DNA of 64,000 bases, taken from assembly GCF_004343195.1 (NCBI RefSeq), contig NZ_SMCR01000002.1:362390-426389 (forward strand), read 5' to 3'. Below, piece by piece: positions 1-7,995 of this stretch. How positions within the stretch are numbered: position 1 is the stretch's first letter; every line of letters starts with the position of its first letter. The notes under the pieces are model-generated. The model had not been told where the DNA came from. It was given only the letters and a program-made list of their open reading frames with translations, and did not search any database. The DNA comes from Biostraticola tofi (lineage in GTDB: Bacteria; Pseudomonadota; Gammaproteobacteria; Enterobacterales; Enterobacteriaceae). A program made the translations under genes and the position numbers.

Positions 1-1
1 T

Positions 2-612
2 GCATCGGTAAGCCCGGCACCCGCCGCGCAGCCGGCGACGGCAGATAAGGCCAAGCCAGCGGCAAGCACCGCCAAGCCAGCGGCTGAAACAGCCAAACCT
101 GCTGCTCGCAGCAGAAAGGCAACGCCCAAAGCGACGCCCAAAGCGACATCCAAGCCTGCCTCTACAGCGCCTGCATCGGTAAGCCCGGCACCCGCCGCGC
201 AGCCGGCGACGGCAGATAAGGCCAGGCCAGCGTCAAGTACCGCCAAGCCAGCGGCTGAAACAGCCAAACCTGCTGCTCGCAGCAAAAAAGCAACGCCCAA
301 AGCGACGTCTAAAGCGACATCCAAAGCGACGTCCAAAGCGACATCCAAGCCTGCCTCTACAGCGCCCGCATCGGTAAGCCCGGCACCCGCCGCGCAGCCG
401 GCGACGGCAGAAAAGGCCAGGCCAGCGTCAAGCACCGCCAAGCCAGCGGCTGAAACAGCCAAACCTGCTGCTCGCAGCAAAAAGGCAACGCCCAAAGCGA
501 CGTCTAAAGCAGCAACGGCAGCGCCCGCATCGCTAAGCCCAGCCGCCGCCGCGCAGCCGGCGACGGCAGAACAGGCCAAACCTGCTGCTCGTAGCAAAAA
601 GGCCGCGCCTAA
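2..612 (+). repeat. In-frame tandem repeat array in the rnr tail
   Basis: Four long units begin with the same codons (ASVSPAPAAQPATA or a close variant) at about 2, 173, 368 and 527, giving spacings of 171, 195 and 159 bp, all multiples of three. The nucleotide sequences are nearly identical for more than 100 bp, so the copies are recent or homogenised. Inside the second unit a 12-bp minisatellite encoding K-A-T-S is repeated four times at 299-346 (AAAGCGACGTCC and AAAGCGACATCC alternate), which accounts for the extra length of that unit. Confidence 0.9.
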
Positions 613-700
613 AGCGCCTGCAGCAAGCGTGGACCGCAGTGAAACGGCGAAACCTAAACGCAGCAAAAAACCGGCAGGGTCCACTAAGACTGGCGAATAA
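2..700 (+). CDS. rnr: RNase R, C-terminal tail only (5' truncated)
   Basis: An open frame runs from the window edge to a TAA at 698-700 with no stop for 232 codons. The peptide is almost wholly Ala, Lys, Pro, Thr and Ser, with blocks such as AKPAAETAKPAARSKKATPK. RNase R, a processive 3'-5' exoribonuclease that degrades structured RNA, ends in a lysine-rich tail in enterobacteria, and rnr lies directly upstream of rlmB, as here. The assignment therefore rests on position and composition, since the RNB and S1 domains are outside the window. The E. coli tail is far shorter, of the order of 90 residues, so this tail looks strongly expanded. An unrelated AlgP-like or histone H1-like protein is the alternative. 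Confidence 0.75.
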   Translation, partial: ASVSPAPAAQPATADKAKPAASTAKPAAETAKPAARSRKATPKATPKATSKPASTAPASVSPAPAAQPATADKARPASSTAKPAAETAKPAARSKKATPKATSKATSKATSKATSKPASTAPASVSPAPAAQPATAEKARPASSTAKPAAETAKPAARSKKATPKATSKAATAAPASLSPAAAAQPATAEQAKPAARSKKAAPKAPAASVDRSETAKPKRSKKPAGSTKTGE

Positions 701-747
701 CGCCTGGTTGGAGTGTCTCGACTGGATTTATCTGTATGATTTAACGC

Positions 748-766
748 ATGGGCCTTAATGGCCCAT
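748..766 (+). promoter_or_regulatory. Small hairpin in the rnr-rlmB spacer
   Basis: Perfect 7-bp arms ATGGGCC and GGCCCAT flank a 5-base loop 18 bp before the chosen rlmB start. There is no T-tract, so it does not look like a terminator. It may be an RNA processing or translation-modulating hairpin between two cotranscribed genes. The ATG at 748 lies in the hairpin and is not the likely start of rlmB. Confidence 0.35.
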
Positions 767-783
767 TTACATTAAGAAAGAAC

Positions 784-1515
784 ATGAGCGAAATTATTTA
801 CGGTATTCATGCCGTTAAAGCATTACTTGAACGCGATCCGCAACGGTTTCTGGATGTCTGGATCCTCAAAGGGCGGGACGACCGCCGCCTGCATCCGCTG
901 CTGCTGGAACTGGAGGCAGCCGGGCTGACCATACAGGTCGCCAACCGCCAGTGGCTGGATGAAAAGGTGGAAGGGGCGGTACATCAGGGGATCGTGGCCC
1001 GGGTACAGGAAGGACGGCAATATCAGGAGAGTGATTTGGAATCCCTGCTGCAGCAGCATACGGCGCCGCTACTGCTGATACTTGATGGCGTGACAGACCC
1101 GCATAACCTTGGCGCCTGCCTGCGTAATGCGGATGCCGCCGGGGTACATGCGGTTATTGTTCCGCGGGATCGTTCGGCCCAGCTTAACGCAACCGCTAAA
1201 AAGGTCGCCAGTGGCGCAGCCGAAACGGTACCGCTTATCCGGGTGACCAACCTTGCACGGACTCTGCGATTACTCAAAGAGCACAATGTCTGGATTGTCG
1301 GCACTGCCGGTGAAGCGGACCACCATCTTTATCAAAGCAAACTGACCGGACCGCTGGCGCTGGTGATGGGGGCTGAAGGCGAGGGTATGCGTCGGCTTAC
1401 GCGAGAGCACTGTGACGAGCTTATCAGTATTCCGATGGCTGGCACAGTTACCTCGCTTAATGTTTCTGTGGCAGCAGGTGTATGCCTGTTTGAGGCCGTC
1501 AGGCAGCGTCTGTAA
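784..1515 (+). CDS. rlmB: 23S rRNA (guanosine-2'-O-)-methyltransferase RlmB
   Basis: This 243-residue protein of the SpoU/TrmD fold family methylates the 2'-O of Gm2251 in the peptidyl-transferase region of 23S rRNA. It starts [11 protein letters not shown], and the SPOUT motifs are visible: [15 protein letters not shown] near residue 110 (motif 1), [12 protein letters not shown] near 195 (motif 2) and [18 protein letters not shown] near 220 (motif 3, cofactor knot). An in-frame ATG lies 36 bp upstream, but the 784 start gives the E. coli length, matches its N-terminus and has AAGAAAG just upstream. It directly follows the RNase R tail, as in E. coli, and is probably cotranscribed with it. 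Confidence 0.97.
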   Translation: MSEIIYGIHAVKALLERDPQRFLDVWILKGRDDRRLHPLLLELEAAGLTIQVANRQWLDEKVEGAVHQGIVARVQEGRQYQESDLESLLQQHTAPLLLILDGVTDPHNLGACLRNADAAGVHAVIVPRDRSAQLNATAKKVASGAAETVPLIRVTNLARTLRLLKEHNVWIVGTAGEADHHLYQSKLTGPLALVMGAEGEGMRRLTREHCDELISIPMAGTVTSLNVSVAAGVCLFEAVRQRL

Positions 1516-1582
1516 TAACGTGAGCCACTGTGGCGTCGTCGGTTATAAAACGACTGCCATAACGATTTAACCACCTTATCTG

Positions 1583-1601
1583 CCCCGGCATGCCGCCGGG
1601 G
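1583..1601. terminator. Possible shared hairpin between convergent rlmB and bsmA
   Basis: A 7-bp GC-only stem (CCCCGGC/GCCGGGG) with a 5-base loop lies in the 127-bp gap between two convergent genes. No real T-tract follows on either strand, so it is a weak terminator candidate. Confidence 0.35.
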
Positions 1602-1642
1602 TGTTCGGACATCCTGCCCCTGACGTCCGCACGCCTATTATA

Positions 1643-1972
1643 TCAGCGGTAGATGATGGCCTCACCACGCCAGACGCCAGGCGTTACGGTCTCAGAAATG
1701 TAAATGACCTGATAGTATCGGGCGCCGTTTTCATTGGCCTTTTGTTGCAAAGCCTGTTCGGCATCCATTGGGCTGCCACGTTCGCTGACGGTAATATTGC
1801 CGGACTTGACCAGTGAGCCCACCTGATTGCGGCTTATCTGAACTGCTGGTTCAGCATTGCCCGAGGAGGTCGCAGCGGCGGAGGCTGGGGTGGATTCGGA
1901 TTCGCTGTTCATCAGGCTGCAGCCCGCCAAAAGCAGGCTCAGCGGAATGATAACGGCGGCGATCTGTTTCAT
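1643..1972 (-). CDS. bsmA: DUF1471 (YhcN-type) lipoprotein BsmA
   Basis: A 109-residue lipoprotein with signal peptide and lipobox LLLAGC (Cys18), then a low-complexity Ser/Ala/Glu linker and a C-terminal DUF1471 domain (GSPMDAEQALQQKANENGA, ending in IIYR). E. coli BsmA (YjfO) belongs to this family and has been linked to biofilm formation through stress. An upstream in-frame ATG at 1993 exists, but the start at 1972 has GGGGA at good spacing and places the signal peptide correctly. It lies between rlmB and yjfP as part of the E. coli rnr-rlmB-bsmA-yjfP block. The exact biochemical role is unknown. Confidence 0.85.
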   Translation of the reverse strand: MKQIAAVIIPLSLLLAGCSLMNSESESTPASAAATSSGNAEPAVQISRNQVGSLVKSGNITVSERGSPMDAEQALQQKANENGARYYQVIYISETVTPGVWRGEAIIYR

Positions 1973-2089
1973 AACTATTCCCCGATAAAACAAATTAAAG
2001 AGTCAACAGTATAGCGGAAATGACTGCCGATGATTAAGGTAGGGTGAACAAAGCTGTTAAAGCAGTACGTTGAATAAGCGGGGAATCAA

Positions 2090-2830
2090 ATGGTAGAAAT
2101 GCATCAGGAGTCGGTTGACGGCATCGACGTCATCCATGCAGTGCCAGCCGGGGCATACAACCAGCCTCTGCCGACCCTGTTCTTTTATCATGGCTACACC
2201 TCTTCCAAAGAAGTGTATTCCTATTTCGGTTATGCGCTGGCCAAGGCCGGGTTTCGCGTGATTTTGCCCGATGCTCTGATGCACGGCGCGCGTTTTGACG
2301 GCAATGAGGCATACCGCTTCAATCATTTCTGGGACATCCTGCGCAACAATATTGATGAAGTACCTGGCCTCTATCATTTTTACCGTCAAAAGGGTCTGAT
2401 TGAAGAGGACAGGGTCGGCATTTGCGGCGCGTCGATGGGCGGCATGACAGCGTTGGGGGCAATGGCTCGCTATTCCTGGCTGAAGGCCACAGCCTGTTTT
2501 ATGGGGTCGGGGGGCTACCTCTCATTATCATCGCGACTGTTTCCCCAGGAGGCGCAGGACGGCGACAATGCGTCGGCACCTGGCTGGGCGCCTCTGGCGG
2601 AGTATGATGTTTATCATCGTCTGGATCGGCTGGCTGGCAGGCCGCTGCTGCTATGGCATGGCGAAGCTGACCCGCTGGTGCCGCCCGAGGAGAGCGCCGA
2701 ACTCTATCAGGCGCTGCGAAATACTGAGGGACATCACCAGGTCACCTACCTGACAGAAGCGGGCATCGGTCATAAGATCACAGTTTCTGCGCTGGCTGCA
2801 GGCTGTGAGTTCTTCAAACACCATCTGTAG
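2090..2830 (+). CDS. yjfP: Alpha/beta-hydrolase esterase YjfP
   Basis: A 246-residue cytoplasmic serine hydrolase of the dienelactone hydrolase/prolyl-oligopeptidase-like group; E. coli YjfP hydrolyses short acyl esters and sugar esters in vitro. The oxyanion segment FFYHGYTSS lies near residue 32. The catalytic triad reads as Ser115 in GASMG, Asp194 in HGEADPLVP and His228 in GIGHK. The length equals the E. coli family (about 249). It is divergent from bsmA with a 117-bp gap. Physiological substrate unknown. Confidence 0.92.
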   Translation: MVEMHQESVDGIDVIHAVPAGAYNQPLPTLFFYHGYTSSKEVYSYFGYALAKAGFRVILPDALMHGARFDGNEAYRFNHFWDILRNNIDEVPGLYHFYRQKGLIEEDRVGICGASMGGMTALGAMARYSWLKATACFMGSGGYLSLSSRLFPQEAQDGDNASAPGWAPLAEYDVYHRLDRLAGRPLLLWHGEADPLVPPEESAELYQALRNTEGHHQVTYLTEAGIGHKITVSALAAGCEFFKHHL

Positions 2831-2848
2831 GGAGGAGGTAGGACCGGC

Positions 2849-2873
2849 AAAAAAAAAGCCCCATATACGGGGC
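2849..2873 (-). terminator. Intrinsic terminator, minus strand
   Basis: Read on the minus strand, GCCCC-GTATAT-GGGGC is followed at once by nine T residues. On the plus strand the A-run precedes the stem and no T-tract follows, so it does not fit as a yjfP terminator. No annotated minus-strand gene lies to its right before rpsF, which suggests a small transcript (see next entry). Confidence 0.75.
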
Positions 2874-2946
2874 CTAAATGCAAGATGACTCTTCTTCTTA
2901 TATTCCCTGGTGCTGGGTTTCTTTGCTAAGCCTTGCTTACTGGATT
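2849..2946 (-). ncRNA. Candidate small RNA opposite the rpsF upstream region
   Basis: On the minus strand a perfect TATAAT lies at 2953-2958 and a strong intrinsic terminator ends at 2849. A start about 7 bp past the -10 would give a transcript of about 97 nt with a U-rich 3' end, the usual build of an Hfq-binding sRNA. The -35 is weak (TTTTTC or TTTTCC, 16-17 bp away). No convincing short ORF was seen. I do not recognise it as a named sRNA family. The rest of the 408-bp gap between yjfP and rpsF is AT-rich and holds the rpsF promoter and leader. Confidence 0.4.
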
Positions 2947-3110
2947 GATTACATTATAAGCAGCCTTGCGCTAAGGAAAAACCAGAGTTTATTGATGCAA
3001 TCATTCAGTAATTTTGAATCAAGAATTTATTTTTGATATTATTTTTCATAAAAGTATTTGGCCTGCCAGTTATCTGACCTTTTTAATTCCCGCAAGAACC
3101 CACTAAATCC

Positions 3111-3139
3111 TTGTATTACGCCTTGTAGAAATGTACTAT
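3111..3139 (+). promoter_or_regulatory. Candidate rpsF operon promoter
   Basis: TTGTAT (3111-3116) and TACTAT (3134-3139) are spaced 17 bp and lie about 100 bp before rpsF, leaving room for a structured leader. The match to sigma-70 consensus is moderate. Confidence 0.45.
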
Positions 3140-3180
3140 TGCGCGTCATTTTTCGACCGCACAATTATCACGTTCCTTGC

Positions 3181-3238
3181 TTCCATGGGCCGCGGTTGAC
3201 CCTGACAGGAGGCTGAATAATCCGTAAGGAGCAATTCT
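3181..3238 (+). promoter_or_regulatory. rpsF leader, likely S6:S18 autoregulatory region
   Basis: The stretch before rpsF contains CATGGGCCGCGG, an AGGAGG-like purine run around 3208-3213 and the real ribosome site TAAGGAG (3225-3231). In E. coli and many bacteria the S6:S18 pair binds a leader hairpin with a CCG motif and represses translation. The sequence here looks like that leader from memory, but I did not model the fold. Confidence 0.4.
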
Positions 3239-3634
3239 ATGCGTCATTACGAAATCGTTTTTATGGTCCATCCTGACCAAAGCGAACAGGTTGCGGGCAT
3301 GATTGAACGCTACACCACCGCTATCACCAATGCGGAAGGTCAGATTCATCGCCTGGAAGACTGGGGCCGCCGTCAGCTGGCTTACCCGATCAACAAACTG
3401 CACAAGGCTCACTATGTTCTGCTGAACGTAGAAGCTCCGCAGGAAGCGATCGATGAGCTGGAAACAAACTTCCGCTTCAACGACGCCGTTATCCGCAGCA
3501 TGATCATGCGCGTTAAGCATGCGGTCACTGAAGCTTCACCGATGGTTAAAGCGAAAGACGAACGCCGTGAGCGCCGTGAAGATTTCGCCACTGAAGCCAA
3601 CGATGACACTGATGCTGGGGATTCTGAAGAGTAA
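3239..3634 (+). CDS. rpsF: 30S ribosomal protein S6
   Basis: A 131-residue primary 30S protein that pairs with S18 on the central domain of 16S rRNA. The N-terminus [14 protein letters not shown] and the conserved core are clear, and the tail ends in Glu-Glu (DSEE), the site that RimK extends with glutamates in E. coli. TAAGGAG sits 7 bases before the ATG. It is first in the rpsF-priB-rpsR-rplI operon and is followed at once by priB. Confidence 0.99.
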   Translation: MRHYEIVFMVHPDQSEQVAGMIERYTTAITNAEGQIHRLEDWGRRQLAYPINKLHKAHYVLLNVEAPQEAIDELETNFRFNDAVIRSMIMRVKHAVTEASPMVKAKDERRERREDFATEANDDTDAGDSEE

Positions 3635-3640
3635 TTGATG

Positions 3641-4190
<550 letters not shown>

Positions 4191-4228
4191 TCGGTCACTG
4201 TCCAATAAGACTTTGAGAGGATAAGGTA

Positions 4229-4681
4229 ATGCAAGTTATTTTGCTTGATAAAGTAGCCAACCTTGGCAGCTTAGGCGACCAGGTTAATGTTAAAGCGGGC
4301 TATGCTCGTAACTTCCTGGTACCGCAAGGTAAAGCCGTTCCGGCAACCAAGAAAAACGTTGAATATTTCGAAGCGAACCGCGCTGAACGTGAAGCCAAAC
4401 TGGCTGCCGATCAGAATGCCGCTGAAGCACGCGCCGCGAAAATCAACGAACTGGGCAGCGTCACCATCGCGTCTAAAGCAGGCGACGAAGGCAAACTGTT
4501 CGGTTCTATCGGTACCCGCGATATCGCTGATGCCATCACCGCTGCCGGCGTTTCTGTTGCCAAAAGCGAAGTGCGTCTGCCGAATGGCGTTCTGCGTACC
4601 ATCGGTGATCACGATGTCAGCATCCAGGTTCACAGCGATGTTTTCGCTACCCTGAATGTTATCGTTGTTGCTGAAGCTTAA
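4229..4681 (+). CDS. rplI: 50S ribosomal protein L9
   Basis: A 150-residue protein made of an N-terminal RNA-binding lobe ([22 protein letters not shown]), a long connecting helix rich in Ala, Glu and Arg (about residues 45-75) and a C-terminal lobe. It binds near the base of the L1 stalk of 23S rRNA and limits ribosome slippage. AGAGGATAAGG provides a clear ribosome site. It is last in the rpsF-priB-rpsR-rplI operon and is followed by a strong terminator. Confidence 0.99.
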   Translation: MQVILLDKVANLGSLGDQVNVKAGYARNFLVPQGKAVPATKKNVEYFEANRAEREAKLAADQNAAEARAAKINELGSVTIASKAGDEGKLFGSIGTRDIADAITAAGVSVAKSEVRLPNGVLRTIGDHDVSIQVHSDVFATLNVIVVAEA

Positions 4682-4705
4682 TCGAAAGACTAAGCAGTAG
4701 TAAAA

Positions 4706-4733
4706 AAAACGCCGGCCCTGTGCCGGCGTTTTG
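4706..4733. terminator. Bidirectional terminator between rplI and ytfB
   Basis: AACGCCGGC and GCCGGCGTT form a 9-bp stem with loop CCTGT; an A-run precedes it and a T-run follows, so it can end rplI on the plus strand and ytfB on the minus strand. Confidence 0.9.
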
Positions 4734-4749
4734 CTTTTCACACATCATG

Positions 4750-5373
4750 TTATCTGACCTGGTAGCTGCCGTCTGATTGACGATCGAAGCGTACTTTGCC
4801 GGTCGACGTTTCAATCTCCAGGGCGGTCACCAGCCCGCGCTCGTTTTGCATGACTCTCACCTGCTGACCCGCCTGCAGATTGCTCAGCGGCTTACTGCCA
4901 CCCTCCACCTGAGCCATGGCAAAAACATCCGCTACCGGCAAACCATGCTGACGGAATAACTGCGCCAGCGTTTGCCCTTCGCTAATCTGATATTGCCGCC
5001 AGTTGCCATCGGGCTGACTGTCTGCGCTGTTATCAACCAGCTCGGCCTGCAGTGCCGCGGTGCGGCTGTCTGATGCGGATTGGGAGACGGCCGGCGTTTC
5101 GGGAGCAGAGGGCCAGATAAAGGCCACGATCACCACCAGCAACGCGACGCACAGCCAACGGCGATGCACCGCAGGCAGCGGAGCCAGCCAGTCAAAGCGG
5201 TCAGGCAGATGCCAGCACTGTGTCAGCCGGGCTCTTAGTCCGGTTTCTGACGTGATGTCACCCTCATCCTCATCATTAGGGCGCAGGTTATGACGCGGCT
5301 CTTTTTTGAATACATCAAAAATCGAACCGGAAAAACGGGACTGTTTGTTTTTCCTGGGCGCGATTCTGCCCAT
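4750..5373 (-). CDS. ytfB: OapA-domain cell-division-associated membrane protein YtfB
   Basis: A 207-residue inner-membrane protein with a cytoplasmic N-terminus, one membrane segment near residues 75-90 (LCVALLVVIVAFIW) and a periplasmic C-terminal OapA/LysM-like domain (YQISEGQTLAQLFRQHGLP). E. coli YtfB localises to the division site and binds N-acetylglucosamine-containing glycans. The N-terminal cytoplasmic part is longer than I recall for E. coli. An ATG at 5391 lies upstream in frame, but the 5373 start has AGAGAGG at good spacing and is preferred. Convergent with rplI, divergent from fklB. Confidence 0.88.
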   Translation of the reverse strand: MGRIAPRKNKQSRFSGSIFDVFKKEPRHNLRPNDEDEGDITSETGLRARLTQCWHLPDRFDWLAPLPAVHRRWLCVALLVVIVAFIWPSAPETPAVSQSASDSRTAALQAELVDNSADSQPDGNWRQYQISEGQTLAQLFRQHGLPVADVFAMAQVEGGSKPLSNLQAGQQVRVMQNERGLVTALEIETSTGKVRFDRQSDGSYQVR

Positions 5374-5569
5374 GATGACCTCTCTTGCCATGGTTATGCG
5401 TTAATCATTTGAAGTATAAAGCGCTGTGCCCGGAACCACCAAGGTTAATTCGCCATTGGCGCTGCCGACTGCATCGGTTGCAGGAATAATATTCATTGAT
5501 GAAGATTTTACCCGGTCGGCTGGCGCTGTTATGCTTCGCCTTTCGGTTTTATATAAACAAGGATATTTA

Positions 5570-6190
5570 ATGACTACCCTTTCTCTAGACAGCGTTGAAG
5601 CTCAGGCAAGTTACGGCATTGGTTTACAGGTAGGACAGCAGCTTGAAGAATCAGGTCTGCAGGGACTGTTGCCTGAAGCTCTGCTGGCAGGACTGACTGA
5701 CGCGCTGGCGGGCAATGCGCCTGCGGTACCGGTTGATGTGATTCATCGTGCGCTGCGCACTATCCATGAGCGTGCCGATGCGGTCCGTCTTGAGCGCCAG
5801 CAGCATCTGGCGGTGGAAGGGCAGCAATTCCTGGAAGCCAATGCCGCTAAAGAAGGCGTCAATCTGATCGAGTCCGGCCTTCAGTTCAAAGTGCTCGAAC
5901 AGGGTGACGGATCCATTCCTTCTCGGCAGGATCGGGTTAAGGTACATTATACCGGTCGTTTGCTGGACGGTTCGGTATTCGATAGTTCAGTGCAGCGCGG
6001 CCAGCCGGCCGAGTTTCCGGTCAGCGGCGTTATCCCTGGCTGGATCGAAGCATTAACCCTGATGCCGGTGGGTTCCAAATGGGAGCTGTATATTCCCCAC
6101 AACCTGGCTTATGGCGAGCGTGGCGCTGGTGCATCGATTCCTCCTTTCAGCGCGCTGATTTTTGAAGTGGAACTGCTGGAAATTCTCTGA
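5570..6190 (+). CDS. fklB: FKBP-type peptidyl-prolyl isomerase FklB (FKBP22)
   Basis: A 206-residue enzyme that catalyses cis-trans isomerisation of prolyl bonds. The N-terminal helical dimerisation region ([16 protein letters not shown]) is followed by a FKBP domain from about residue 110 ([41 protein letters not shown]). There is no signal peptide, so it is cytosolic, unlike FkpA. The frame stays open upstream to about 5426, but the start at 5570 has AAGGA nearby and reproduces the E. coli N-terminus and length of 206. Confidence 0.97.
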   Translation: MTTLSLDSVEAQASYGIGLQVGQQLEESGLQGLLPEALLAGLTDALAGNAPAVPVDVIHRALRTIHERADAVRLERQQHLAVEGQQFLEANAAKEGVNLIESGLQFKVLEQGDGSIPSRQDRVKVHYTGRLLDGSVFDSSVQRGQPAEFPVSGVIPGWIEALTLMPVGSKWELYIPHNLAYGERGAGASIPPFSALIFEVELLEIL

Positions 6191-6397
6191 GATACCGCTG
6201 ATAGAGGCAAAGCGGTCCGGCGATATTTTTATTTCCGCCGGGCCACGGCAGGTCAAACTTCTACGGCCCGGATGTCGAACTGTTAACCGGTCTGGACTAT
6301 TATGATCTAGAGACTACCGGCCGGCCGTTCAGGGCTGTGACCCCAGCGAACTGCCGTTACCGTATCGGTAGCCGGCGGTAACATTCAGAGGTGTGTC

Positions 6398-7144
6398 ATG
6401 ATTGAACAGATTAGCCAGTTATCCCGTGACGCGGGTAAAGCGATCATGCAGGTGTATGATGGCGACAAGCCGCTGGAACTGAACCAGAAAACCGATGATT
6501 CCCCGGTAACCGCTGCCGATCTGGCCGCGCACCGGGTTATTGCCGACGGCTTGCTTGCGCTGGCGCCCGATATCCCGGTTTTGTCCGAAGAAGATCCGCC
6601 CTCATGGGAGGTGCGTCAGCACTGGACCCGATTCTGGCTGGTGGATCCGCTGGACGGAACCAAAGAATTTCTGCGCCGCAACGGTGAGTTCACCGTAAAT
6701 ATCGCCTTGATTGAAAACGGTATCGCCGTGCTTGGCGTGGTCTACGCGCCGGTAACCGGTGTATTGTATGCCGCCAGCCATGGGCAGGCCTGGAAGGTCG
6801 ATAGCGGCGGTAACACATTGGCTATACACTGCAAGGAAGCCCGTCCTCCGCTGGTCGTGGTCAGCCGCTCTCATGGCGATAACCAGGAGTTGCGTGATTA
6901 TCTGGCCCAACTGGGTGAGCATCAGACCGTCACTGTCGGTTCGTCGCTGAAGTTCTGCTTGGTGGCTGAAGGTTCGGCTCAACTTTATCCCCGCTTTGCA
7001 CCTACCAGCGTCTGGGATACCGCCGCAGGTCATGCGATAGCCAGCGCCGCCGGCGCGGTAGTGAATGACTGGCAGGGGCGTCCACTGGATTACCACCCTC
7101 GAGAATCTTTCCTTAACCCTGGCTTTCGCGTTTCGCTCTTCTGA
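6398..7144 (+). CDS. cysQ: 3'(2'),5'-bisphosphate nucleotidase CysQ
   Basis: A 248-residue inositol-monophosphatase-family enzyme that removes the 3' phosphate of adenosine 3',5'-bisphosphate (pAp), a by-product of sulfate assimilation that also inhibits exoribonucleases. The metal-binding motifs are present: LSEEDPPSW near residue 62, [12 protein letters not shown] near 80-91 and WDTAAGHA near 207. AGAGGTG precedes the ATG. The gap from fklB (about 207 bp) shows no clear terminator. Confidence 0.97.
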   Translation: MIEQISQLSRDAGKAIMQVYDGDKPLELNQKTDDSPVTAADLAAHRVIADGLLALAPDIPVLSEEDPPSWEVRQHWTRFWLVDPLDGTKEFLRRNGEFTVNIALIENGIAVLGVVYAPVTGVLYAASHGQAWKVDSGGNTLAIHCKEARPPLVVVSRSHGDNQELRDYLAQLGEHQTVTVGSSLKFCLVAEGSAQLYPRFAPTSVWDTAAGHAIASAAGAVVNDWQGRPLDYHPRESFLNPGFRVSLF

Positions 7145-7223
7145 TACAGGCTGGCCGAGCGTTTTTCCTATTTGATTTCAGCAGGGCCGGCAACCTATCG
7201 CTGCCCGGCCCCCGGCCCCCGGC

Positions 7224-7269
7224 CACCCGCCGACGCCACCCGCCACCCGCCGACGCCACCCGCCGACGC
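7224..7269. repeat. Short GC-rich tandem repeat
   Basis: The 13-bp unit CACCCGCCGACGC occurs three times, once interrupted by an extra CACCCGC. It is preceded by a C/G-rich CCCGGCC run from 7204. It probably arose by slippage; no function can be inferred. Confidence 0.7.
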
Positions 7270-7507
7270 CGATGGTTATTCCTGCCTGCCCCCTGTCCCT
7301 GTCTTCATTCAGTCATATTGCTGCGCTAGAGTAGCTCGTCTGCAGCGGGTCATTGCCGGGAGAATAAATATATTCCTTTGGCGCAGGCTATTTTTCCCAT
7401 GCTGACTACACGGATTGCTGCTGTCTCAATCGTGCGCCCTTAAGGCAATGTCACTGGCGGCTCTAGGGCGTTTGTCCTGTACAAACCGACGATGTACCAG
7501 CAGCATA

Positions 7508-7526
7508 CTGTCAAATAGTGTAAAAC
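7508..7526 (+). promoter_or_regulatory. Possible Pho box upstream of ytfK
   Basis: CTGTCAAATAGTGTAAAAC resembles two 7-base direct half-sites (consensus CTGTCAT) spaced 11 bp, and another CTGTAAC occurs at 7539. The E. coli ytfK gene is in the phosphate-starvation (PhoB) regulon, which makes the match worth recording. The second half-site is poor. Confidence 0.3.
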
Positions 7527-7685
7527 CCGTTAGCAATACTGTAACGCCCGGAACTAATTACGTTCGGGCGACTCAGATTAATTGCATTAGCTGATGCTTA
7601 TATAATGAACACCGACCGATTTATGCCTGCGCTATTCTTCCAGGCATACGGCAGGACGAAGTAAACCAAGGGAGAAAGTTGAACA

Positions 7686-7892
7686 ATGAGAATCTTCCAT
7701 CGCTATAACGCAGTGAAAGTTGCCACTTATGTGAAGACCCTTTTCCGCGGCAGAATTTATATCAAAGGCATCGGTGCCTTTGAGTTTGACAAAGGCAAGA
7801 TACTGATGCCCCGGGTACGGGACAAACAGCATTTCAGCGTAATGTCCGAAGTGAATCGGCAAGTCATGCGTCTGCAGGCGGAAATGGGCTGA
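7686..7892 (+). CDS. ytfK: YtfK, activator of SpoT-dependent (p)ppGpp accumulation
   Basis: A 68-residue cytosolic protein (DUF1107) aligned over its full length with E. coli Ytf[27 protein letters not shown] and [12 protein letters not shown]. In E. coli YtfK binds SpoT and shifts it toward (p)ppGpp synthesis during phosphate and fatty-acid starvation. The message is convergent with paeA. GGGAGAAAG lies about 9 bases before the ATG. Confidence 0.95.
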   Translation: MRIFHRYNAVKVATYVKTLFRGRIYIKGIGAFEFDKGKILMPRVRDKQHFSVMSEVNRQVMRLQAEMG

Positions 7893-7951
7893 TCGTAATA
7901 CCGTTCGCTCCGCGATGCGGTCCTGTCTTCTCCTCGCCAGAGGAGGATAAA

Positions 7952-7983
7952 GTGACGGCGCCGGTGAATATCGGCGCCGTCAC
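7952..7983. terminator. Long perfect hairpin between ytfK and paeA
   Basis: A 12-bp perfect stem (GTGACGGCGCCG and its complement) with an 8-base loop lies between two convergent genes. There is no T-tract on either side, so it may stabilise 3' ends rather than terminate by itself. Confidence 0.5.
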
Positions 7984-7995
7984 TCGTTGCAACCT

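Larger units (their letters stand above)
7145..7685. other. 541-bp intergenic region between cysQ and ytfK
   Basis: No credible gene. It holds a short GC-rich tandem repeat (7224-7269), an imperfect GC-rich hairpin near 7545-7570 (CGCCCGGAA with TTCGGGCG) and the likely ytfK promoter region. An open frame at 7172-7405 is proline- and arginine-rich only because it crosses the repeat. Confidence 0.6.

Noticed and set aside
2-612. CRISPR array at the window start
   Set aside because: Repeats are adjacent and in-frame without unique spacers of constant length, and they encode the rnr tail.
7172-7405. Plus-strand open frame of 77 codons rich in proline
   Set aside because: Composition is produced by the GC-rich tandem repeat; no ribosome site or family resemblance.
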